In this document: one piece after another, positions 54,901-64,000 of the stretch | Layout: each line of letters opens with the position of its first letter | How positions within the stretch are numbered: position 1 is the first letter of the stretch | Origin: Cycas panzhihuaensis | Taxonomy: Eukaryota > Cycadophyta | Length of the DNA stretch: 64,000 bases | Assembly: GCA_023213395.1 (NCBI GenBank) | Contig: CM041465.1 | Location: 80,483,741-80,547,740 of the forward strand | Reading direction: 5' to 3' | The notes under the pieces: model-generated | The model's database searches: none | What the model was told of the DNA's origin: nothing | The model's input: only the letters and a program-made list of their open reading frames with translations | Translations under genes and position numbers: made by a program

Positions 54901-56240
54901 TAAATGGAAGAATGATATTTTATGGTATAAAGGGTGGATATTATTAAAGGTCAACTTAAAACGATATGAAATTTTCTTAAAGGAGGCACTTAATACACAT
55001 TTAGTAGGTCATGAATGATTCTTTAAATAATATACTAAGGTTAAAAGGTCATTATTTAGAAAGGGATAAAAAGATATATTTAAAAGTTTGTTGCAAATTG
55101 TTTAGTATGCTAAGTGAGTAAATATGAATGTATATCTCCCTAAGGAATTTCATAATGTTTACTTATTTACCAAAAAAATAGGAAAGTAATAGCATGTGAT
55201 TAATGATTGTCTTTCCCAAATTAGAGGGAAAGTATTCCATATATATAGTGGTAGATCATCTAATAAAATTTGCTCACTTTATACCTATTTTGACCACTTA
55301 TAAAGCATTAAACTAGTAAAAATCTTCATTAAAGAAATTTAGACTATATGGCATGCTCTATATTATCATTAATGATAGGGAACTTATGTTCATAAGTTAT
55401 TTTTAAGAGCTATTCAAATAGTTGGGACCAAACTATCAATGAGTACTAGTTACCATCCCCAAATTAATGACTAAATGGAAGTAATAAATAAATACTTGGA
55501 GGGATATCTAAGAAGCTATGTGGTAGATAAATAGAGCTCTTAACTCAAATAGTTACATATAACTAAAGATTAGTCCAACTTTTCACACTACACTACTATT
55601 AAGATAACACCTTTCCAAGCACTATATGACTATGAACCAACCTAATTAAAAGATTAAGTAATCAAGGATATTAGAGCTCCAACCTTCCTAGACCATCTAT
55701 AGGAGATTCAAGGTATAGTATAGATTCTTAATAAGCACTTGGATAAGGCAAGGAATTATATAAGGTAGTAGACAGATAAGTGTTGAATAGTGATGGAATT
55801 TTTCATTGAAGACTAAGTTTATCTGAGACTACAACTATATAAATAGGCTCTCTTAAAGGGATCTTCGAAGGAGAAATTAAGCCCTAGGTTTTATGGATTA
55901 TATGTAGTAATACAAAAGGTCAGAGAAGTTGCCTATGTCTTAGAGCTTCTCCATACATATAAAATACATAACATGTTCCATGTCTTTTACCTAAAAAGAA
56001 AAGTAAGCACCCATGCTCTAGTATAGACAAAATTACCCTAAGTGGGTAAAGAAAGAAAATTGATCCTCATTCCTTAAACTATCTTCAAAACTTGAGAGAA
56101 GCATTTGTAGTCCAAGATAATTTGAGAATACTTATTTAAATGGAAGTAATTATCACTAGAGGATGCCATCTGGGAATCTACTGACATCCTCACATAGTAA
56201 CCAAAACTATAATCCTAATGTTTTATGGATGAAACATCAT
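54901..56240 (+). pseudogene. Chromo-III integrase with chromodomain
   Basis: The core has MSTSYHPQINDQMEVINKYL at about 55,438-55,500 (catalytic Glu in MEVIN) and YTTIKITPFQALYDYEPT at about 55,585-55,640. The C-terminal part has LSPRFYGLYVVIQKVREVAY at about 55,877-55,935 and KIHNMFHVFYLKRK at about 55,963-56,005. A chromodomain remnant is at about 56,115-56,180 (EYLFKWK, LSLEDAIWES). Purine-rich ATAAGGGGGTGGA (about 56,239-56,251) leads into the LTR. Decayed by many C-to-T stops. Confidence 0.8.
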
Positions 56241-56251
56241 AAGGGGGTGGA

Positions 56252-56473
56252 CTTACTACAAACCTCTAGGCTTTATATTAAAATAATAATTATTTTAAAT
56301 TAAGTTTGGGTAGGAAAAGTTTTGTTTTTAGCAAGTTACCCATTTTAGATAGTATAAGTATAATATGCCATGGACTTATTATTACCCTTTATCAATACAT
56401 CTTTGAGACTCTTCCAATCTTCTTATGGCCATCTAGTGTGTGCAATGGTTTTTGTTTTCAAGGTTTCTATTTT
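56252..56473 (+). repeat. Chromo-III 3' LTR
   Basis: Aligns with 43,038-43,254. The first bases have mutated (CTTACTACAAACC against TGTTATAAACC), so the exact start is uncertain by a few bases. Confidence 0.75.
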
Positions 56474-56489
56474 ATTAGTTATTTTTCTA

Positions 56490-56699
56490 GAATGATAAGT
56501 CATGGGCCTTACTCAATCATCTAATAGATGTGTCACTTTAGATGCTTATAGGCTACATTTATAGGAGTGTTAAATGCACATTTTATGTATTGTAAGTTTT
56601 TGATTAAGATGAATATTAATACAATTATATTTTACAAAAGAATTTCAAAATGTGATTGTGGATTTCTCTCTCTATTATAATCTTGGTTGAATGTCGACA
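56490..56699 (+). repeat. Copia-VIII 5' LTR (left edge uncertain)
   Basis: Ends GAATGTCGACA directly before a primer site. Contains a TCTCTCTCTATTATAA stretch typical of copia LTR ends. No partner copy is in the window. Confidence 0.5.
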
Positions 56700-56710
56700 T
56701 GGTATTAGAG
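56700..56710 (+). other. Copia-VIII primer-binding site
   Basis: TGGTATTAGAG matches the initiator-Met site with one C-to-T change. Confidence 0.78.
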
Positions 56711-58003
56711 TAAAAATAAGTGAATGTTTAGTATCTTATTTCAGTAGATTAGGGTCTTCTTTAAGTAGGATTGGGTTGATTTGAGCTAGATCAAGTTTGG
56801 TTTTGTCTAGTTAAGGATAAGTGGGTAGTTTTTTTAGACCATTGGAGCTCAATAGTATTTTTCTTAAGTTTATCTATTTGAAATTCTAGTAGTATATATT
56901 TCATATGCATGTTACAACTGGTTGTATTGTAGGTTATTGTTATGGTGATATCAATAGTAGACTCAATGTAGATACACTCCCACATATGCTGAGTTCTATT
57001 GAGTAGATAAAATAGTAACATAAACACAATCTGATATATGCAAAAAGTTGTGGAATCTTTAGGTTTAAAGGCTTGATTTTCTAGCTAAAAGAGTTAGTAA
57101 AATCTACAAGTTAAATTTTTCGTTGTATAGATGGTTACATAATCCTATAATATGCCATGTCCTATTGAATATTCTTATGGAGTAGAGATACCTCATAAGA
57201 TACACTCAAAGCTAAGAAATACTAAACAAAAATACTATTTGAAGTGATAACATTAGATAAGGGTGTATATACACCATTGCTACACATCAAACATGTAAAT
57301 TCTTGAGATGCATATAGGGACATAAAGATAAATGATGTAAGAGTAAAAGCACATGCAAAATCTCATGCACACCCCACATAATTGGCATAAATACAAATGA
57401 AATCCAATGAATGGCAATGACATACAAAGTTTAAAATGAAATTCCATTGTTGATGTGAGAATGTGGGCTTAAATAACCAATGCTAAATACCATAAATGAA
57501 TGCATGGAAAATAAGAATAAAAACCACTCAAACAATATGTAAAATGCTAGAAAACACTCAAATCGGTATGCGCATTAATAAAACATGCAAAAATATGATA
57601 AAAACAATGTAAAAATCATAATTTTTACACACACACACACATATATATATATATATTTAATTTGCTAAAAAATAAGATGCAAATGCCTAATAGGATATAT
57701 TCCATCAAATATCTCATTTCAAAACTTAGGATAAAAACTATTTTTATTTTTTCACATGTTTTAATCAATTAAATTATTTTGTATGATAGTTTGAGATCTA
57801 AAACTCAACCCCTTAATCATTAACCCCTAGTCACAAGAGTAAAAGGTGCCAAGGCATTTTGAGGTTGATCCAACACTCATTATGGAAAATAAACTACATT
57901 GTCATGCTTAAAGTTTCTAGATCTTTCATTCTATAACGTTCACATGGACCACTATTTTTTTTGAATAAAATCAGACTTTTTTTTTTTGTTTTTTAAGTTG
58001 ATT
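56711..58003 (+). other. Copia-VIII leader, with (CA)n(TA)n microsatellite
   Basis: Non-coding, AT-rich. A compound microsatellite, (CA) then (TA), lies at about 57,627-57,660. A T-run precedes the gag start at about 57,976. Confidence 0.6.
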
Positions 58004-59050
58004 ATGGCTACCTCTACATACATTAAGGAAGTAATTTGGTAGATTCTAGCTACTATCATATAGATTGAGGATATTAAGCATCATTTTCATTATAATTTCT
58101 ATGATTCTTTTATTATTTTAGTTGCAATTTTGTGGCATATAACACAATGGTGAATGGGAGTGGTATAATCTATTTCATAACTAAAAAATTAATTAATTTG
58201 ATAATTATGCAATATAGAAAAATCAAATGTATAGTTTTCTCATTTTAAATGATTTATGAAATTATGTCGATAACTTAGTCATGGATAAAATAGCTATATA
58301 AATGAGTGTTTTCATGACTAAATTTAGATATGATATAGATTTCATAGCTAAATATGAAGTAAAAATGCATGTTACTTTGAGTTTTCTTAGTTTATCTATT
58401 AGTGGTAGTTTCATTATAAATATTAGAGATGGTACTACCATTAAGCAATTTGGGGATACCATCATTAATCTATTCAAATACAAGGATTATCCAAGAGCCC
58501 TAAAGTTGAGGAATTAATTATATAGGTTAAATCTTGTAGGTTTGATGATGGACCATATATGACATGCCAAATCCATTAAGGACTAGTTGATTACCATTGA
58601 AGTGGCCATATATAATTTAGAGATTATTGCTTATATATTGAAGAGTTTACTAATTGTATATGAGAACTTTACCATGATATTGTTATTGACATATAAGTTA
58701 TCCACTATGATATTTAGTTGCTTGGAATAATTATTACTTAAGTATGAATAGAAGTTAAAGGGCTTAAGTGGGGAGTCATGTAGAGCACTAACAACTAGAT
58801 TGAAGGGAAAGAAGCCATATATTCCTAAGATGAAAATTTCCTTTGAGTGTAATATTTTAAAGGAAAAACTTAGAAATTCAAAAGGATAATATAGATGAAA
58901 TTATTTTCATTATGAAAAGTTAGGGCATATTAAGAAACATCATTGGGAATTATAACAATAGTAGTGTCAATAGCAATAGTCACAACAATAATCTCAACAA
59001 CAATAGTAGAGATAAGAACATCCTACTAGCTAAAGAGGACATATTTTAAA
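58004..59050 (+). pseudogene. Copia-VIII gag with zinc knuckle remnant
   Basis: ATG 58,004 opens MATSTYIKEVIW. Further on, traces of the UBN2 core and a zinc knuckle (FHYEKLGHIKKHHWE, about 58,905-58,950; the first two and last Cys are lost) are visible. CAA/CAG-type stops dominate. A short antisense-looking frame at 58,302-58,517 is a shadow. Confidence 0.65.
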
Positions 59051-60175
59051 TGTAATAAGGAATGCACCTACAAAGATATAAATGAAGCTTTTCATTGCTA
59101 CATTCCAAATGTATTTTGATGCACACAATATCTAGTTCATTGATTCTAGTATATCAAGATATATGATTGGTTAGCTAAAATGATTTAAAGAAATGTATGA
59201 AATCAACCAAAAGGTCATCACTAAAGATAATACTAATCTAGAGGTAATTAGAGTTGGAAATGTGCCCATCAAGACATTAAATGGTAAAAACTATTACTTG
59301 TAGAATGTGCTTTATGTGCTCAATATAAAGGCCATTCTTGCATTAGTAGGTGAAATAGAGTAATAAAATATGACTACAATGTTCTCTCAATGATAATGAA
59401 TGGCTTGAGATAAATAAAATAAGGTTGTAGCTAAAGGGATTAAAGATGACAATCTATATAAATTATAAGGTTACTTTGAAATGTAAATAATATTCCTTGT
59501 TGTATCTCTAAAATTTAAAAAATGGCATGAATAAGTGGGCCATTTGAACTACTCTAGTTTTTACCAAATATATAAATAAAAGATGGTGCATAGTCTTTTA
59601 AAAACTAATACTCAAGATCATTTCTCTAAAACCTACACTTTTAACAAACAACTTAGGTAACCTTTTCCAAAGAAGAAAAGTTGGAGAGTTAGAGAGAATC
59701 TTAGCTTAGTATACTTAGATATTTATGGACCAGTGCCTTTTATATCTCTTAGAGAAGTTGAGCATTTTATCACTTTTATTGGCAAATTTTTACAAAAAAT
59801 AAAACTTTATCCTTTGAAGGATAAATATCAAGCCTTTACTTATTTTAAACAATTTTAGAAAATGGTTGAGCATGAAAGTGCTCATAAGATCAAAATCTTT
59901 TGAATTGATAATGGTGCAAAATACATTTCAAATGAGTGCCATTAGTTTTATAGGAGTCATGGGATCAAAAAGCAATTTACCACTCCCTATATGCCTTAGT
60001 AAAATAGTATAGTTAAGTGAATAGATATTAGTTGGAAAAGAAAAGTACATGATAAAAGGTAAAGATATTATATGTTACTTATAAGTTGAAGTTATAAACA
60101 AAACTATACATCTAATTAATAGAAGCACTATAAGGGTTATTAGAGGAAAAATGGCTAAGGTATTTTAGTTAGATA
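59051..60175 (+). pseudogene. Copia-VIII protease and integrase, truncated
   Basis: The protease box reads FIDSSISRYMIG at about 59,136-59,172 (DSG changed to DSS). The GAG-pre-integrase segment is near 59,585-59,650. Integrase has LVYLDIYGPVPFISL at about 59,706-59,750, VEHFITFIGKF, then IDNGAKYISNEC at about 59,905-59,940 (second Asp kept) and a weak VK-IDISWKRK block at about 60,010. At about 60,175 the text stops matching copia and gypsy gag begins, so the 3' half of the element is gone. Confidence 0.78.
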
Positions 60176-60179
60176 GGAA

Positions 60180-63100
60180 GCCATATCTACTACCCAGATG
60201 ACCAAACACATCTGGATTTTGATCCATACCCTACGCATGATATAGGGGGCCTTTTTGCTTGGATCACTCTCATCCCAGTAAGAGGACCTATGATGACCAT
60301 CCTTCAAGTTCTACTTAATATGAAGAGCCTTCCACCTCATACGAGCATGCTAGAACTCCTCTCAGAGATGTGGCAATGGTATTGAAGTAATGCTTTGAAG
60401 CTACAAGCACCTAACCACCTATAAAGTGGTTAGAGAACTCCGTTCAAAGCACTACCCTACCTTCTTCCACCTCCATTCCACCTGTTTCATCCCAACCTAT
60501 TCCCTCTTTGATAATATGATTCATTCTTGTAGTCCTTTCACCCATGAGTGTACCCTTACCCTAAGAGACACTCCAGGGTATGCTAATCTCCATAGGGCTA
60601 AGCATGCCCCCTCATCAAGCAACCATGCCATAATTAATTATGGGCCATACTTCTTTAATTTGACCTTGAGTGCCTTTGTATTCCCAACCTTTAGGTCATG
60701 GAGGATCTGTCCCCATATGCCCTTGTCTATAACCTACGGACCCTTCACTCTTTGTGCCCTAACGTTATACATCTCAACCTTATGAGTATGGTAGACTAAA
60801 CCCTCTCCTAACCCATGAGGTGGATCCATTCCATCCTTATGGAGAACCTCCTGTGGGTGGACCTTATGGGCAAAACTCCATCTCTTACCCTACACCATCT
60901 TTAACATGTACATCTTTGTACATGACCCCTTTGCAATGGGGATCCATTCCTCCTCCTATCACTTATTCCTATGCACCAACTCCTTAGGGGGTATACCCAC
61001 ATGTTGTTGTTACATATGTGATGCATGCTTGTGGTGAGGTGAGACATTCTCACTCATTTTCTTATGCGGCCTACCCCCAAATAGGGGTGGCTCCTTATTA
61101 CTAAATAGGTAGGAACTCTTATGCCTCTTATACTCAACCTTCTTATTCCCATATAATGGGAGTAGGTACCCATACCCATCTCCCTCTACTTCCCAAGTTG
61201 ATCCCCTAGCTCAACCTAAGGTTTGTCCCTTCATTGACTATCGATCAACTCCCCTCTCTATTGAGGCTCTTAGGACTAATCTACTGCCTCATCCCCCCAA
61301 AGTGCTAAAGTTTAATAGCACTTCATCGTAGGACCCTACCGAGCATGTAAGAGGCTTTACCATGGCATGCATAAACTCCTAGGCCTATGACCATATTTTA
61401 ATGAAATTATTCCTAAGATCCTTATATGGAGATGGCTTGAAATGGTTCTACTATCTCCCTTCCCACTATATCCATCCCTTCAAGTAATTAGTAGACAAAT
61501 TCATCAACTATTTTGATGTAGCCTATCCTTTTGAAAGTGGGGTCAAAGCTCTACTTTCTCTTAAACAAGGTCATGATGAACTCAATCATGACTTTATGAG
61601 ACATTTCCATGATCTTCTTCATTCATCTAAGGTTACCTTGCCTAAGAAACTAAAGCACGGTATCTTTGTGAATGCCCTTCACCCTTAGGTCTATGTAGAA
61701 GTCCTCAAAATGGGGGCAACTACATACGACTCTAGCATGGCTAAATGCTTGATGTTAGAAGCAATTAAGATCCAAGTTGGTCTTAAGAAGCCTCATTGGT
61801 TATCATAGCATTGTGAGGCAGCCCATCCTTCATGTGACCAAAGGAACTAGAAACAACCTCCAAGAACAACTACTAGTACAACTGATAGGAATTTGGACCC
61901 CTTAACCTCAACTATACATTATTGTAAATGTATGATTAAGGAGCTAAAGCTCCAACCTTCTTAATCCTTATTAGAATTACATAGACCCATCTATCAAACC
62001 TCCTATACCATGCCACTTAAAGGTGGGAATACTTAGACATATCAAGGAAGGAAGGTAAGATCCCCTCCTAAGAAGAAGTGGTATTCTGTGTATGGGAGTG
62101 TCTCCATGAGGACTCGCAGTACTTATTGTAATATCTTGAGCTTATGCCACATCACAATGCCTCTTATAAGAGGGCTTCTAGGCTTAATTTAGACTAGTCT
62201 ATTCATAGGGATCCTTTCCCAAAGCATAGGGAATAATACCAATCCACTCAGAATAGGAGGGCAAGGAATAGAGGACGATCTCCTATCCTTTTTTCTAGCA
62301 AGCAAAGGGAAAAGGGCCAAGAGATATGTCTTCTATGCCAAGCCCTAGATCATAACATCCTTCATCCTCTCAACCCAAAAATAAGGGAAAGATAGTGATT
62401 CAAATGCTCGAAACAACCCCCTTGTACCCTATTACAAGGTCCCAAGCTATAAAGAAAGTCATCAAAGCATCCACCTCATAACAAAATCCTTTCATAGGCA
62501 ATCCACTTATAGAAATCCCTACAATCTCTAAGACCATCCTTGTTTATCTAGGATGCTATGATTTTTTAAGAGCACTTTCCCCACCCACCAAAAAAGGGAA
62601 GGTCTTTTTTATTATCAAAGAGTTACACACTATGGCTATAGGTATGTCTATGATGGATATCCTATGAAGTTGCCCTATGCAACAAGCCCTTCTCTTGGAG
62701 GCTTTAGGCCAAAAGGATGCCCTAGTTCACTTAGTAGGTACCATCTTGAGTGTGGGACCCCTCATTACTTTTGACCCTAGAGACCTCCCTCTTACTAGTG
62801 AAAGGGAATGTTAATGTCATTACCCTTTGACTATTATCTTAGACACCCCAACCTTCATGTTGAAGAGGATTATCATATATAATAGTTTCTCAGTTAATGC
62901 CATGCCTATATGCATCATAGAGGAGCTAGGGATAGGGGCCCTCAAACCAGTCCCATGGAGGTGCCAAGGCTATTATGGTAGCAAGAAGGCACTGATGGGA
63001 ATGGTGTCATTCCCCCTTGCCCTAAAAGATAAAACTGTCTAAACAAATATTGTAGTCCTTAACATAGATGTGGACTATAATCTTTTATTAAGATGTCCAT

Positions 63101-64000
63101 GACTTGACTAAATAGGGGCCATCTGCTTATCTAGATGGGGGGAACTTAAATTTATCCATGAAGGATGAATGAAATTTATCCTTTAAGATCCTCCCCATGG
63201 TCAACCACCTCACCAACCTTGTTAAGTGATCTTTGGGTTAACTAATGAGGTTGAGGATCCATCCAGCGCATCGATTGCTTACTCCATTGGTGTCTAGAAC
63301 ACCCAGGAAAGAAAGGAGATACATCCTTCACAATCTAATCTAATCTATTTAATCCCCATTGGTATTTGAAGTTATGGTACCTCACTGTCATAGGCAACTA
63401 AGAGTCTGACGATAATTGTGAGGATCCTCCTCATCCCATACCCCTTCTCAATGTGTAAAGGGGGCATACCTCTTACCCTTCTTAGTGTCCTACATCTATG
63501 CCTAGGACATATTATGAGGATAATACATCTCCTACCTCATCTTTGGGCCCATGCACCATTAGTCTTCTAATGTGTATAGACCTCCATCTGACCTATCAGT
63601 AGCCTACTATGGAAGTTCCTTGACCCTTGTCATCCCCTATAGATAATAAGGATGTGAAGTCTCTATTTTCACATGATGAGACTATTATTAGTGACCTAGA
63701 TCTCACCATCTCTCCCATCTATGAGATGGGATGCAGTGATAGGAGGTTACCCTTAGCCTCCTCTAAAGAGTCCCCTCATTATATGGAGTGGTGGGTCAAC
63801 TACTTTGAGATTATCGCTCCTCCAACTACTTCTTAGTTCCCACCTAATAAGACTATCCATGGGATAGATTACTTTAAGATTGATGAAGCCTTATTGAAGC
63901 ATCTAGTTGGTACCATGCTTAATTTATCTTCTAGACACCATAGACTAGGTTTTTAGAAGTGTTTAGCTCTTGGGTCACCCCTAGCTAACCCAAACCAACT
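60180..64000 (+). pseudogene. Tat-2 gag-protease-linker, ancient relative of Tat-1, runs off right edge
   Basis: Follows Tat-1 from about 21,300 to about 24,800 in order and spacing. Landmarks: GTGGATCCA...CCTTATGG and GGTGG-CC-TATGGGCAAAAC at about 60,831-60,880 (Tat-1 21,936-21,995); gag core ATTTTGATGTAGC at about 61,510 (Tat-1 22,489); zinc-finger region near 62,075-62,110; protease LNA-MP-like block at about 62,880-62,910 and the LLL-RP-L block near 63,080; linker with an IHGIDYF-like block at about 63,855-63,875. It is stop-ridden, and CpG is nearly absent. No LTR is seen at its left end, so it was truncated or rearranged against Copia-VIII. Confidence 0.85.

Larger units (their letters stand above)
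43038..56473 (+). mobile_element. Chromo-III, chromodomain Ty3/gypsy, carrying nested Chromo-IV and Copia-VII
   Basis: Short LTRs (43,038-43,254 and about 56,252-56,473) share TTATATTAAAATAA, TATTTTAAATTAAGTTT and CATGGACTTATTATTACC. A primer site lies at 43,257-43,268. Gag to chromodomain is at 52,066-56,240, beyond the inserted Chromo-IV (43,765-51,631). Without the inserts the element is about 5.6 kb. It is heavily decayed. Confidence 0.82.

Noticed and set aside
57627-57660. Compound CA/TA repeat as a regulatory element
   Set aside because: Ordinary compound microsatellite in non-coding Copia-VIII leader.
60426-60785. 119-codon plus-strand open frame as a separate gene
   Set aside because: It lies inside decayed Tat-2 gag, in a frame that does not match the homologous Tat-1 gag reading, so it is a chance opening.

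Overview
This window is plant nuclear DNA made almost entirely of nested retrotransposons. I found no convincing host gene, rRNA, tRNA or CRISPR array. The families point to a flowering plant with a large, repeat-rich genome: Ty1/copia elements primed by initiator-Met tRNA, chromodomain Ty3/gypsy elements, a giant Tat-like Ty3/gypsy element with an antisense plant mobile domain gene, an L1-type LINE with a C-terminal RNase H, and a miniature TRIM element. The sequence alone does not fix the species. Element names below are local labels.

Layout. 1-10,231: Copia-I (minus strand) runs off the left edge; its gag is at 1-512 and its primer site and 5' LTR are near 10,056-10,231. Its long leader is split by a full-length LINE (2,486-8,671) with an 18-bp target duplication. 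10,483-10,807 is a TRIM with a 5-bp duplication. 11,055-11,769 holds two adjacent copia LTRs. 12,900-13,566 is a minus-strand copia 3' end lying against the plus-strand pol of Copia-V.

13,580-40,730 is a three-level nest. Copia-V (+) was split by Copia-VI (-, 15,591-39,598; target duplication GATAG), which was split by Tat-1 (+, 18,323-34,661; imperfect duplication GACAT/AACAT). At both junctions, removing the insert and one duplication brings the outer pol frame back into register. Tat-1 is 16.3 kb with 2.57-kb LTRs. It carries gag, protease, RT-RNase H and integrase on the plus strand, then a leftward (antisense) plant mobile domain gene and a rightward second RNase H. The last two diverge from an intergenic region holding four perfect stem-loops.

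40,810-43,030 is the 3' end and LTR of a Tekay/Del-like gypsy. 43,038-56,473 is a second three-level nest: Chromo-III (+) contains Chromo-IV (-, 43,765-51,631), which contains Copia-VII (-, 45,234-50,232). Copia-VII is the youngest insertion here: its LTRs differ at about 3 of 407 positions. 56,490-60,175 is a decayed, truncated Copia-VIII (+). 60,180-64,000 is Tat-2, a much older relative of Tat-1 gag-protease that has lost nearly all CpG, and it runs off the right edge.

Every coding region is interrupted by stops or frameshifts, so the elements appear non-autonomous. Tat-1 and the LINE are least decayed. Many stops sit where a CAA, CAG or CGA codon is expected, as C-to-T decay of methylated DNA would give. 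Percent identities and domain calls are by eye.
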